A stretch of 64,000 nt of DNA from assembly GCF_026914265.1 (NCBI RefSeq), contig NC_069124.1:18889648-18953647 (forward strand), written 5' to 3'. Source of the stretch: Mya arenaria. Taxonomy: Eukaryota; Mollusca; Bivalvia; Myida; Myidae. The stretch's first letter is position 1; each line of letters begins with the position of its first letter. A program made the position numbers and the translations under genes. Below the pieces are notes generated by a model, which searched no databases, was not told the DNA's origin, and saw only the letters and a list, made by a program, of their open reading frames with translations. Shown piece by piece: positions 23,851 to 35,817 of this stretch.

Positions 23851-24169
23851 AAAACCCTCGGAGATTAATATATTTTCTGTTTTAAAATAAGTTTGCTACA
23901 TTTTGGTGTGATGTGGTAAGGATAAACAAAAAAACACATGTATCACTGAATATTCACTTCCGAATTTGTGTAATTTGCTTTCTATAAGTGAGTTGGTTAT
24001 CATCGTTGTCTTATAAGATAAATTATCGTTAAATGGACAAAAAACATTATTTTAAGATTGTTGTGTAATTTTGTAGTTTTTTGTAAAAAAATAATAATAT
24101 GAAAGGAAACAAATTTCTTTGCAAGATAACGAATGATTAAGGTTAACTGCAGTTAGCGTGACGGTAATT

Positions 24170-24433
24170 ATGTCTGGCTTTGAGTTGGTCGGACGTTGTT
24201 CACACGTTGCTCCTATCTCTCGGAACGGTGACAAGCTCGACTCCCAGCCAGAGGGACATAATTGCATGCTCGCTAATGGCCGGACACCAACCATGGCTGG
24301 ATATATACACATCTATGAAGCGAAAAATATCATAACCATTCCTAACCATTACCGTGCATACAAACCGTATTCTCAAATTATCTCTTCCAATAGCTGTGTA
24401 AAAACTAAAATTCATTCTAGAAATGTCTATTAG
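24170..24433 (+). other. Upstream open frame overlapping the CDC25 start (copy 1)
   Basis: An ATG frame of 87 codons (MSGFELVGRCSHVAPISRNG at its start) ends with TAG in the last three bases before the first splice donor. It overlaps the proposed CDC25 ATG (24423) in another frame. It is kept in nearly all copies. Unit 9 lacks its start, and in unit 14 an extra base changes the end. If the transcript begins upstream of 24170 it would act as an inhibitory upstream frame. If transcription starts later it is meaningless. Conservation among such young copies is no proof of function. Confidence 0.3.
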
Positions 24434-25815
24434 GTAAGTGTATTGTTACTTTAACAGGTACCACTCGAGAGCATTTTTCTTTAATGTTAATGTGTGATGA
24501 GAGGGATAAAACTAAAATATTATATATGTATAATATATATATGTATATTAAGGTCATTATAAACCACTGACTCAATAATAATATTAATAATAATAATGTA
24601 TTCATCTATTTTCAGAACTCGACTATTCGAAGACTCTCCAGTGAGTGACGTCACATCCGGGTCACCGTGGGACGAGATCGCGGCTATGTTAACACCATGC
24701 CAGACGGTCAACGAGTCTTTGGACTCGGGAATTGGATCCAGCGCAGAACTATCGGTAGGCCGACATTACAATATGTGTTAAATTGAGTGAAGTAGCATTT
24801 AGTCGAAAGTCGCCACTTAACAATAATAAAAAAATAACAATCTACTCTCGTACTCTGTCAAAACAATATTCTATATGAGTTACCATGTTGTACAATGTCC
24901 CATGTCTGTTTTTAGATCAAGCTGCCATCAAGAAGACGTCACAGAAGTATCCGATCAGGTGACGTCAAGAGAAGTTTGTTCTCTGGCAAGCGTCCAGCGG
25001 ACAGCGAGGTGGACGACTCCCCGGCTGTGAAAAAGGTCAGAGGCGAAGATATCCAGACGATCGAGAAAGACATCATCCACGCAGTGGAACGTCTCGAAAC
25101 GTGTGACCTGGTGGCCGACGGCTCACGAGACTACACGCTTCCAACAATCCCAGGCAAGCACAGCGACCTCAAATCCATCAGCACGGACACCATGGCAAAT
25201 GTACTGGCAGGCAGATACAACGACCGGCTGTCCAAGGTGACAGTCGTCGACTGCCGCTACCCGTACGAGTATGAGGGCGGCCACATCCAGGATGCTGTCA
25301 ACCTCTACACTAAAGACGCGGTCAACGAGCTCCTAAAAACGCCGGTGACGCCAGAGAAACGCCACGTGTTAATCTTCCACTGTGAATTCTCCTCCGAACG
25401 GGGACCTAAAATGTAGGTATTTAATTAATTACCACACTAAATCAGCGATATTCATTTGGTATTTCTAGTGTGTATTTCTTATAATGAACACAATGTGAAT
25501 GTGGGTGATTATATTTTCATATGTATCTTCTTCAGGTACAGGTTCTTGAGATCGCAGGACCGCGCGCTGAACCAACACAACTACCCGGCGCTCAACTTCC
25601 CAGAAGTTTACCTCCTCCATGGCGGATACAAGGCATTCTACGAGACACAACAGAAATTGTGCACACCTGTCGGCTATATGCCCATGCTGCACGACGACCA
25701 CGCAGCCGACCTACGTCACTTTCGGGTAAAGTCCAAGTCGTGGACGGCAGGAGACAAGCAAGTGACGAGTAGAAGATATCGTAGCAGAATCGCAAGATTA
25801 CACATTGATCTTTAA
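24423..25815 (+). CDS. cdc25: CDC25-family dual-specificity phosphatase, array copy 1 (4 exons, 308 aa)
   Basis: Exons are 24423-24433, 24616-24754, 24916-25412 and 25536-25815, all with GT-AG introns; phases match and give 927 bases. CDC25 enzymes remove inhibitory Tyr/Thr phosphates from cyclin-dependent kinases to start S phase or mitosis. The rhodanese-like catalytic domain spans about residues 140-290. It holds [12 protein letters not shown] (162-173), with the back-door Cys163, and the active-site loop HCEFSSER (205-212), with catalytic Cys206 and Arg212. The C-terminal part (PEVYLLHGGYKAF, then FRVKSKSW) is also typical. The N-terminus is short compared with ~450-580 aa vertebrate enzymes but has SP/TP sites, a DSGIGS degron-like motif (40-45) and an RSLF cyclin-docking-like motif (69-72). 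The start is inferred: it is the only ATG in frame with the TTAG|GTAAGT donor, because an in-frame stop lies just upstream. Confidence 0.9.
24434..24615 (+). other. Intron 1 of copy 1, with variable (AAT/ATT)n run
   Basis: GTAAGTG donor and TATTTTCAG acceptor. A TATATATGTATAATATATATA palindrome-like stretch and an ATAATAATATTAATAATAATAAT run lie before the acceptor. The intron is 182 bp in copies 1-4, 6 and 8-11, but 186 (copy 5), 197 (7), 169 (12), 178 (13), 179 (14) and 209 bp (15). The change is mostly in the triplet run, plus loss of part of the TA-rich stretch in copy 12. Confidence 0.85.
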
Positions 25816-25980
25816 ATCCCCGTAAACCGCGCATACTGACACATGTGATATCAGTGGTATTTAGTGCTACCAATACCGTGCTACATTGTAATTTATTTTA
25901 TATGGTTTGTTTTTGAATTTATACTATAATTATTGTATGTATTGTTAAGTTTGTTAATTTTGTTATTGCCATGTCAATAT

Positions 25981-25986
25981 AATAAA
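25981..25986 (+). promoter_or_regulatory. Polyadenylation signal AATAAA of copy 1
   Basis: A canonical AATAAA lies ~165 bases after the stop codon, with TG/T-rich sequence downstream. It is preserved at the matching place in the other units, so each copy appears able to end its own transcript. Confidence 0.65.
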
Positions 25987-26187
25987 TTCAAAATAATGAC
26001 CTGACTTCTTTTCGTTCCTTCAAAAAATAATGTGTTTACTTACGCAAAGAGCAAAAAAACTCAATAATCAATATATCAATCAATTCGTGTACCAATTAGT
26101 TTATGAATGAATAAATGAACCAAGGCATCATTGATTAATCATTGACATTATGATGCGATTCATTCATTTACTCAATAAATCAGTTCT

Positions 26188-26447
26188 TGAGTGAGTGAGT
26201 GAGGTGAATGATTGAGTGAGTGTGGTGAATGATTGAGTGAGGTGAGTGATTGATTGAGTGATTGAGGTGAATGATTGAGTGATTGAGGTGAATGATTGAG
26301 TGAGGTGATTGATTGATTGATTGAGTGAGTGAGTGAGTGAGTGAGTGAGTGAGTGAGTGAGTGAGTGAGTGAGTGAGTGAGTGAGTGAGTGAGTGAGTGA
26401 GTGAGTGAGTGAGTGAGTGAGTGAGTGAGTGAGTGAGTGAGTGAGTG
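26188..26447. repeat. (GAGT)n minisatellite of unit 1
   Basis: The left half is a degenerate mixture of GAGTGATTGAGGTGAATGATT blocks; the right half is pure GAGT. It ends at GCACATGAG. Long Thr-His-Ser-Leu frames on the minus strand are only this repeat translated. Confidence 0.95.
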
Positions 26448-27155
26448 CACATGAGTATTTTTACATATAGTAAGGAAGTGATTTTCATTCGGCTCGACGC
26501 CGTATATGTTGAACAAGTAGATCAATCATGTTATATTCTTTGAATTCAGTCCAATGCCTGCAGTTTGAAAGGCAAACTATGGTAAAACCCTCAGAGATTA
26601 ATATATTTTCTGTTTTAAAATAAGTTTGCTACATTTTGGTGTGATGTGGTAAGGATAAACAAAAAAACACATGTATCACTGAATATTCACTTCCGAATTT
26701 GTGTAATTTGCTTTCTATAAGTGAGTTGGTTATCATCGTTGTCTCATAAGATAAATTATCGTTAAATGGACAAAAAACATTATTTTAAGATTGTTGTGTA
26801 ATTTTGTAGTTTTTTGTAAAAAAATAATAATATGAAAGGAAACAAATTTCTTTGCAAGATAACGAATGATTAAGGTTAACTGCAGTTAGCGTGACGGTAA
26901 TTATGTCTGGCTTTGAGTTGGTCGGACGTTGTTCACACGTTGCTCCTATCTCTCGGAACGGTGACAAGCTCGACTCCCAGCCAGAGGGACATAATTGCAT
27001 GCTCGCTAATGGCCGGACACCAACCATGGCTGGATATATACACATCTATGAAGCGAAAAATATCATAACCATTCCTAACCATTACCGTGCATACAAACCG
27101 TATTCTCAAATTAGCTCTTCCAATAGCTGTGTAAAAACTAAAATTCATTCTAGAA

Positions 27156-28548
27156 ATGTCTATTAGGTAAGTGTATTGTTACTTTAACAGGTACCACTCG
27201 AGAGCATTTTTCTTTAATGTTAATGTGTGATGAGAGGGATAAAACTAAAATATTATATATGTATAATATATATATGTATATTAAGGTTATTATAAACCAC
27301 TGACTCAATAATAATATTAATAATAATAATGTATTCATCTATTTTCAGAACTCGACTATTCGAAGACTCTCCAGTGAGTGACGTCACATCCGGGTCACCG
27401 TGGGACGAGATCGCGGCTATGTTAACACCATGCCAGACGGTCAACGAGTCTTTGGACTCGGGAATTGGATCCAGCGCAGAACTATCGGTAGGCCGACATT
27501 ACAATATGTGTTAAATTGAGTGAAGTAGCATTTAGTCGAAAGTCGCCACTTAACAATAATAAAAAAATAACAATCTACTCTCGTACTCTGTCAAAACAAT
27601 ATTCTATATGAGTTACCATGTTGTACAATGTCCCATGTCTGTTTTTAGATCAAGCTGCCATCAAGAAGACGTCACAGAAGTATCCGATCAGGTGACGTCA
27701 AGAGAAGTTTGTTCTCTGGCAAGCGTCCAGCGGACAGCGAGGTGGACGACTCCCCGGCTGTGAAAAAGGTCAGAGGCGAAGATATCCAGACGATCGAGAA
27801 AGACATCATCCACGCAGTGGAACGTCTCGAAACGTGTGACCTGGTGGCCGACGGCTCACGAGACTACACGCTTCCAACAATCCCAGGCAAGCACAGCGAC
27901 CTCAAATCCATCAGCACGGACACCATGGCAAATGTACTGGCAGGCAGATACAACGACCGGCTGTCCAAGGTGACAGTCGTCGACTGCCGCTACCCGTACG
28001 AGTATGAGGGCGGCCACATCCAGGATGCTGTCAACCTCTACACTAAAGACGCGGTCAACGAGCTCCTAAAAACGCCGGTGACGCCAGAGAAACGCCACGT
28101 GTTAATCTTCCACTGTGAATTCTCCTCCGAACGGGGACCTAAAATGTAGGTATTTAATTAATTACCACACTAAATCAGCGATATTCATTTGGTATTTCTA
28201 GTGTGTATTTCTTATAATGAACACAATGTGAATGTGGGTGATTATATTTTCATATTTATCTTCTTCAGGTACAGGTTCTTGAGATCGCAGGACCGCGCGC
28301 TGAACCAACACAACTACCCGGCGCTCAACTTCCCAGAAGTTTACCTCCTCCATGGCGGATACAAGGCATTCTACGAGACACAACAGAAATTGTGCACACC
28401 TGTCGGCTATATGCCCATGCTGCACGACGACCACGCAGCCGACCTACGTCACTTTCGGGTAAAGTCCAAGTCGTGGACGGCAGGAGACAAGCAAGTGACG
28501 AGTAGAAGATATCGTAGCAGAATCGCAAGATTACACATTGATCTTTAA
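27156..28548 (+). CDS. cdc25: CDC25-family phosphatase, array copy 2
   Basis: Exons 27156-27166, 27349-27487, 27649-28145 and 28269-28548. The predicted protein is identical to copy 1. The upstream region carries the AATTAGCTCTTCC variant shared with copies 7 and 8. Confidence 0.88.
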
Positions 28549-28912
28549 ATCCCCGTAAACCGCGCATACTGACACATGTGATATCAGTGGTATTTAGTGC
28601 TACCAATACCGTGCTACATTGTAATTAATTTTATATGGTTTGTTTTTGAATTTATACTATAATTATTGTATGTATTGTTAAGTTTGTTAATTTTGTTATT
28701 GCCATGTCAATATAATAAATTCAAAATAATGACCTGACTTCTTTTCGTTCCTTCAAAAAATAATGTGTTTACTTACGCAAAGAGCAAAAAAACTCAATAA
28801 TCAATCAATTCGTGTACCAATTAGTTTATGAATGAATAAATGAACCAAGGCATCATTGATTAATCATTGACATTATGATGCGATTCATTCATTTACTCAA
28901 TAAATCAGTTCT

Positions 28913-29322
28913 TGAGTGAGTGAGTGAGGTGAATGATTGAGTGAGTGTGGTGAATGATTGAGTGAGTGTGGTGAGTGATTGAGGTGAATGATTGAGTGAT
29001 TGAGGTGAATGATTGAGTGAGGTGATTGATTGAGTGATTGAGTGATTGAGTGATTGAGTGAGTGAGTGAGTGAGTGATTGAGTGAGTGAGTGAGTGAGTG
29101 AGTGAGTGAGTGAGTGAGTGAGTGAGTGAGTGAGTGAGTGAGTGAGTGAGTGAGTGAGTGAGTGAGTGAGTGAGTGAGTGAGTGAGTGAGTGAGTGAGTG
29201 AGTGCACATGAGTGAGTGAGTGAGTGAGTGAGTGAGTGAGTGAGTGAGTGAGTGAGTGAGTGAGTGAGTGAGTGAGTGAGTGAGTGAGTGAGTGAGTGAG
29301 TGAGTGAGTGAGTGAGTGAGTG
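28913..29322. repeat. (GAGT)n minisatellite of unit 2
   Basis: Longer than in unit 1 because the pure GAGT block is present twice, with a GCACATGAG island between them near 29205. The border motif was therefore duplicated with the repeat. Confidence 0.95.
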
Positions 29323-30030
29323 CACATGAGTATTTTTACATATAGTAAGGAAGTGATTTTCATTCGGCTCGACGCCGTATATGTTGAACAAGTAGATCAA
29401 TCATGTTATATTCTTTGAATTCAGTCCAATGCCTGCAGTTTGAAAGGCAAACTATGGTAAAACCCTCAGAGATTAATATATTTTCTGTTTTAAAATAAGT
29501 TTGCTACATTTTGGTGTGATGTGGTAAGGATAAACAAAAAAACACATGTATCACTGAATATTCACTTCCGAATTTGTGTAATTTGCTTTCTATAAGTGAG
29601 TTGGTTATCATCGTTGTCTCATAAGATAAATTATCGTTAAATGGACAAAAAACATTATTTTAAGATTGTTGTGTAATTTTGTAGTTTTTTGTAAAAAAAT
29701 AATAATATGAAAGGAAACAAATTTCTTTGCAAGATAACGAATGATTAAGGTTAACTGCAGTTAGCGTGACGGTAATTATGTCTGGCTTTGAGTTGGTCGG
29801 ACGTTGTTCACACGTTGCTCCTATCTCTCGGAACGGTGACAAGCTCGACTCCCAGCCAGAGGGACATAATTGCATGCTCGCTAATGGCCGGACACCAACC
29901 ATGGCTGGATATATACACATCTATGAAGCGAAAAATATCATAACCATTCCTAACCATTACCGTGCATACAAACCGTATTCTCAAATTATCTCTTCCAATA
30001 GCTGTGTAAAAACTAAAATTCATTCTAGAA

Positions 30031-31397
30031 ATGTCTATTAGGTAAGTGTATTGTTACTTTAACAGGTACCACTCGAGAGCATTTTTCTTTAATGTTAATG
30101 TGTGATGAGAGGGATAAAACTAAAATATTATATATGTATAATATATATATGTATATTAAGGTCATTATAAACCACTGACTCAATAATAATATTAATAATA
30201 ATAATGTATTCATCTATTTTCAGAACTCGACTATTCGAAGACTCTCCAGTGAGTGACGTCACATCCGGGTCACCGTGGGACGAGATCGCGGCTATGTTAA
30301 CACCATGCCAGACGGTCAACGAGTCTTTGGACTCGGGAATTGGATCCAGCGCAGAACTATCGGTAGGCCGACATTACAATATGTGTTAAATTGAGTGAAG
30401 TAGCATTTAGTCGAAAGTCGCCACTTAACAATAATAAAAAAATAACAATATTCTATATGAGTTACCATGTTGTACAATGTCCCATGTCTGTTTTTAGATC
30501 AAGCTGCCATCAAGAAGACGTCACAGAAGTATCCGATCAGGTGACGTCAAGAGAAGTTTGTTCTCTGGCAAGCGTCCAGCGGACAGCGAGGTGGACGACT
30601 CCCCGGCTGTGAAAAAGGTCAGAGGCGAAGATATCCAGACGATCGAGAAAGACATCATCCACGCAGTGGAACGTCTCGAAACGTGTGACCTGGTGGCCGA
30701 CGGCTCACGAGACTACACGCTTCCAACAATCCCAGGCAAGCACAGCGACCTCAAATCCATCAGCACGGACACCATGGCAAATGTACTGGCAGGCAGATAC
30801 AACGACCGGCTGTCCAAGGTGACAGTCGTCGACTGCCGCTACCCGTACGAGTATGAGGGCGGCCACATCCAGGATACTGTCAACCTCTACACTAAAGACG
30901 CGGTCAACGAGCTCCTAAAAACGCCGGTGACGCCAGAGAAACGCCACGTGTTAATCTTCCACTGTGAATTCTCCTCCGAACGGGGACCTAAAATGTAGGT
31001 ATTTAATTAATTACCACACTAAATCAGCGATATTCATTTGGTATTTCTAGTGTGTATTTCTTATAATGAACACAATGTGAATGTGGGTGATTATATTTTC
31101 ATATTTATCTTCTTCAGGTACAGGTTCTTGAGATCGCAGGACCGCGCGCTGAACCAACACAACTACCCGGCGCTCAACTTCCCAGAAGTTTACCTCCTCC
31201 ATGGCGGATACAAGGCATTCTACGAGACACAACAGAAATTGTGCACACCTGTCGGCTATATGCCCATGCTGCACGACGACCACGCAGCCGACCTACGTCA
31301 CTTTCGGGTAAAGTCCAAGTCGTGGACGGCAGGAGACAAGCAAGTGAAGAGTAGAAGATATCGTAGCAGAATCGCAAGATTACACATTGATCTTTAA
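30031..31397 (+). CDS. cdc25: CDC25-family phosphatase, array copy 3
   Basis: Exons 30031-30041, 30224-30362, 30498-30994 and 31118-31397. Two replacements relative to copy 1: Ala177Thr, just after the [12 protein letters not shown] motif, and Thr293Lys near the C-terminus. Intron 2 is 26 bp shorter (135 against 161), with its splice sites kept. Confidence 0.87.
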
Positions 31398-31769
31398 ATC
31401 CCCGTAAACCGCGCATACTGACACATGTGATATCAGTGGTATTTAGTGCTACCAATACCGTGCTACATTGTAATTTATTTTATATGGTTTGTTTTTGAAT
31501 TTATACTATAATTATTGTATGTATTGTTAAGTTTGTTAATTTTGTTATTGCCATGTCAATATAATAAATTCAAAATAATGACCTGACTTCTTTTCGTTCC
31601 TTCAAAAAATAATGTGTTTACTTAAGCAAAGAGCAAAAAAACTCAATAATCAATATATCAATCAATTCGTGTACCAATTAGTTTATGAATGAATAAATGA
31701 ACCAAGGCATCATTGATTAATCATTGACATTATGATGCGATTCATTCATTTACTCAATAAATCAGTTCT

Positions 31770-32224
31770 TGAGTGAGTGAGTGAGGTGAATGATTGAGTG
31801 AGTGTGGTGAATGATTGAGTGAGTGATTGAGTGAGGTGAGTGATTGATTGAGTGATTGAGGTGAATGATTGAGTGAGGTGATTGATTGAGTGATTGAGTG
31901 ATTGAGTGAGTGAGTGAGTGAGTGAATGATTGAGTGATTGAGGTGAATGATTGAGTGAGGTGATTGAGTGAGTGAGTGAGTGAGTGAGTGAGTGAGTGAG
32001 TGAGTGAGTGAGTGAGTGAGTGAGTGAGTGAGTGATTGAGTGATTGAGTGAGTGAGTGAGTGAGTGAGTGAGTGAGTGATTGAGTGAGTGCACATGAGTG
32101 AGTGAGTGAGTGAGTGAGTGAGTGAGTGAGTGAGTGAGTGATTGAGTGAGTGAGTGAGTGAGTGAGTGAGTGAGTGAGTGAGTGAGTGAGTGAGTGAGTG
32201 AGTGAGTGAGTGAGTGAGTGAGTG
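31770..32224. repeat. (GAGT)n minisatellite of unit 3
   Basis: A mosaic of pure GAGT and GATTGAGTGAGGTGAATGATT blocks, with an internal GCACATGAG island near 32091. The CTTAAGCAAAG variant in the spacer before it is shared only with unit 9. Confidence 0.95.
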
Positions 32225-32922
32225 CACATGAGTATTTTTACATATAGTAAGGAAGTGATTTTCATTCGGCTCGACGCCGTATATGTTGAACAAGTAGATC
32301 AATCATGTTATATTCATTGAATTCAGTCCAATGCCTGCAGTTTGAAAGGCAAACTATGGTTAAACCCTCAGAGATTAATATATTTTCTGTTTTAAAATAA
32401 GTTTGCTACATTTTGGTGTGATGTTGTAAGGATAAACAAAAAAACACATGTATCACTGAATATTCACTTCCGAATTTGTGTAATTTGCTTTCTATAAGTG
32501 AGTTGGTTATCATCGTTGTCTCATAAGATAAATTATCGTTAAATGGACAAAAAACATTATTTTAAGATTGTTGTGTAATTTTGTAAAAAAATAATAATAT
32601 GAAAGGAAACAAATTTCTTTGCAAGATAACGAATGATTAAGGTTAACTGCAGTTAGCGTGACGGTAATTATGTCTGGCTTTGAGTTGGTCGGACGTTGTT
32701 CACACGTTGCTCCTATCTCTCGGAACGGTGACAAGCTCGACTCCCAGCCAGAGGGACATAATTGCATGCTCGCTAATGGCCGGACACCAACCATGGCTGG
32801 ATATATACACATCTATGAAGCGAAACATATCATAACCATTCCTAACCATTACCGTGCATACAAACCGTATTCTCAAATTATCTCTTCCAATAGCTGTGTA
32901 AAAACTAAAATTCATTCTAGAA

Positions 32923-34315
32923 ATGTCTATTAGGTAAGTGTATTGTTACTTTAACAGGTACCACTCGAGAGCATTTTTCTTTAATGTTAATGTGTGATGA
33001 GAGGGATAAAACTAAAATATTATATATGTATAATATATATATATATATTAAGGTTATTATAAACCACTGACTCAATAATAATATTAATAATAATAATGTA
33101 TTCATCTATTTTCAGAACTCGACTATTCGAAGACTCTCCAGTGAGTGACGTCACATCCGGGTCACCGTGGGACGAGATCGCGGCTATGTTAACACCATGC
33201 CAGACGGTCAACGAGTCTTTGGACTCGGGAATTGGATCCAGCGCAGAACTATCGGTAGGCCGACATTACAATATGTGTTAAATTGAGTGAAGTAGCATTT
33301 AGTCGAAAGTCGCCACTTAACAATAATAAAAAAATAACAATCTACTCTCGTACTCTGTCAAAACAATATTCTATATGAGTTACCATGTTGTACAATGTCC
33401 CATGTCTGTTTTTAGATCAAGCTGCCATCAAGAAGACGTCACAGAAGTATCCGATCAGGTGACGTCAAGAGAAGTTTGTTCTCTGGCAAGCGTCCAGCGG
33501 ACAGCGAGGTGGACGACTCCCCGGCTGTGAAAAAGGTCAGAGGCGAAGATATCCAGACGATCGAGAAAGACATCATCCACGCAGTGGAACGTCTCGAAAC
33601 GTGTGACCTGGTGGCCGACGGCTCACGAGACTACACGCTTCCAACAATCCCAGGCAAGCACAGCGACCTCAAATCCATCAGCACGGACACCATGGCAAAT
33701 GTACTGGCAGGCAGATACAACGACCGGCTGTCCAAGGTGACAGTCGTCGACTGCCGCTACCCGTACGAGTATGAGGGCGGCCACATCCAGGATGCTGTCA
33801 ACCTCTACACTAAAGACGCGGTCAACGAGCTCCTAAAAACGCCGGTGACGCCAGAGAAACGCCACGTGTTAATCTTCCACTGTGAATTCTCCTCCGAACG
33901 GGGACCTAAAATGTAGGTATTTAATTAATTACCACACTAAATCAGCGATATTCATTTGGTATTTCTAGTGTGTATTTCTTATAATGAACACAATGTGAAT
34001 GTGGGTGATTATATTTTCATATTTATCTTCTTCAGGTACAGGTTCTTGAGATCGCAGGACCGCGCGCTGAACCAACACAACTACCCGGCGCTCAACTTCC
34101 CAGAAGTTTACCTCCTCCATGGCGGATACAAGGCATTCTACGAGACACAACAGAAATTGTGCACACCTGTCGGCTATATGCCCATGCTGCACGACGACCA
34201 CGCAGCCGACCTACGTCACTTTCGGGTAAAGTCCAAGTCGTGGACGGCAGGAGACAAGCAAGTGACGAGTAGAAGATATCGTAGCAGAATCGCAAGATTA
34301 CACATTGATCTTTAA
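32923..34315 (+). CDS. cdc25: CDC25-family phosphatase, array copy 4
   Basis: Exons 32923-32933, 33116-33254, 33416-33912 and 34036-34315. Protein as copy 1. The unit start (CATTGAATTC), TGGTTAAACCC, GATGTTGTAAGG and loss of a GTTTTTTGT stretch upstream are all shared with copy 10. Confidence 0.88.
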
Positions 34316-34687
34316 ATCCCCGTAAACCGCGCATACTGACACATGTGATATCAGTGGTATTTAGTGCTACCAATACCGTGCTACATTGTAATTTATTTTA
34401 TATGGTTTGTTTTTGAATTTATACTATAATTATTGTATGTATTGTTAAGTTTGTTAATTTTGTTATTGCCATGTCAATATAATAAATTCAAAATAATGAC
34501 CTGACTTCTTTTCGTTCCTTCAAAAAATAATGTGTTTACTTACGCAAAGAGCAAAAAAACTCAATAATCAATATATCAATCAATTCGTGTACCAATTAGT
34601 TTATGAATGAATAAATGAACCAAGGCATCATTGATTAATCATTGACATTATGATGCGATTCATTCATTTACTCAATAAATCAGTTCT

Positions 34688-35109
34688 TGAGTGAGTGAGT
34701 GAGGTGAATGATTGAGTGAGTGTGGTGAATGATTGAGTGAGTGATTGAGTGAGGTGAGTGATTGATTGAGTGATTGAGGTGAATGATTGAGTGAGGTGAG
34801 TGAGTGAGTGATTGAGTGATTGAGTGATTGATTGAGTGATTGAGGTGAATGATTGAGTGAGGTGAGTGAGTGAGTGAGTGAGTGAGTGAGTGAGTGAGTG
34901 AGTGAGTGAGTGAGTGAGTGAGTGAGTGAGTGAGTGAGTGAGTGAGTGAGTGAGTGAGTGATTGAGTGATTGAGTGATTGATTGAGTGATTGAGGTGAAT
35001 GATTGAGTGAGTGAGTGAGTGAGTGAGTGAGTGAGTGAGTGAGTGAGTGAGTGAGTGAGTGAGTGAGTGAGTGAGTGAGTGAGTGAGTGAGTGAGTGAGT
35101 GAGTGAGTG
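34688..35109. repeat. (GAGT)n minisatellite of unit 4
   Basis: Two pure GAGT blocks separated by GATTGAGTGATTGAGGTGAA-type spacers. The internal spacer block is itself repeated, showing unequal exchange inside the tract. Confidence 0.95.
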
Positions 35110-35817
35110 CACATGAGTATTTTTACATATAGTAAGGAAGTGATTTTCATTCGGCTCGACGCCGTATATGTTGAACAAGTAGATCAATCATGTTATATTC
35201 TTTGAATTCAGTCCAATGCCTGCAGTTTGAAAGGCAAACTATGGTAAAACCCTCAGAGATTAATATATTTTCTGTTTTAAAATAAGTTTGCTACATTTTG
35301 GTGTGATGTGGTAAGGATAAACAAAAAAACACATGTATCACTGAATATTCACTTCCGAATTTGTGTAATTTGCTTTCTATAAGTGAGTTGGTTATCATCG
35401 TTGTCTCATAAGATAAATTATCGTTAAATGGACAAAAAACATTATTTTAAGATTGTTGTGTAATTTTGTAGTTTTTTGTAAAAAAATAATAATATGAAAG
35501 GAAACAAATTTCTTTGCAAGATAACGAATGATTAAGGTTAACTGCAGTTAGCGTGACGGTAATTATGTCTGGCTTTGAGTTGGTCGGACGTTGTTCACAC
35601 GTTGCTCCTATCTCTCGGAACGGTGACAAGCTCGACTCCCAGCCAGAGGGACATAATTGCATGCTCGCTAATGGCCGGACACCAACCATGGCTGGATATA
35701 TACACATCTATGAAGCGAAAAATATCATAACCATTCCTAACCATTACCGTGCATACAAACCGTATTCTCAAATTATCTCTTCCAATAGCTGTGTAAAAAC
35801 TAAAATTCATTCTAGAA

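Noticed and set aside
24052-24312. Minus-strand frame of 86 codons upstream of each CDC25 copy
   Set aside because: No splice context, no recognisable domain; conservation among recent duplicates carries no weight.
25250-25412. Rhodanese (sulphurtransferase) or MAP-kinase phosphatase instead of CDC25
   Set aside because: [12 protein letters not shown] together with [12 protein letters not shown] and the downstream GGYKAF and KSKSW blocks is specific to CDC25.
25592-25873. Minus-strand frame of 93 codons opposite exon 4, present in all complete units
   Set aside because: It is the antisense shadow of a GC-rich coding exon. It is kept only because the exon itself is identical between copies.
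26172-26525. Long minus-strand frames rich in Thr-His-Ser-Leu in every unit
   Set aside because: They are the GAGT minisatellite read as codons. Two or three frames are open at once, and lengths follow repeat number.
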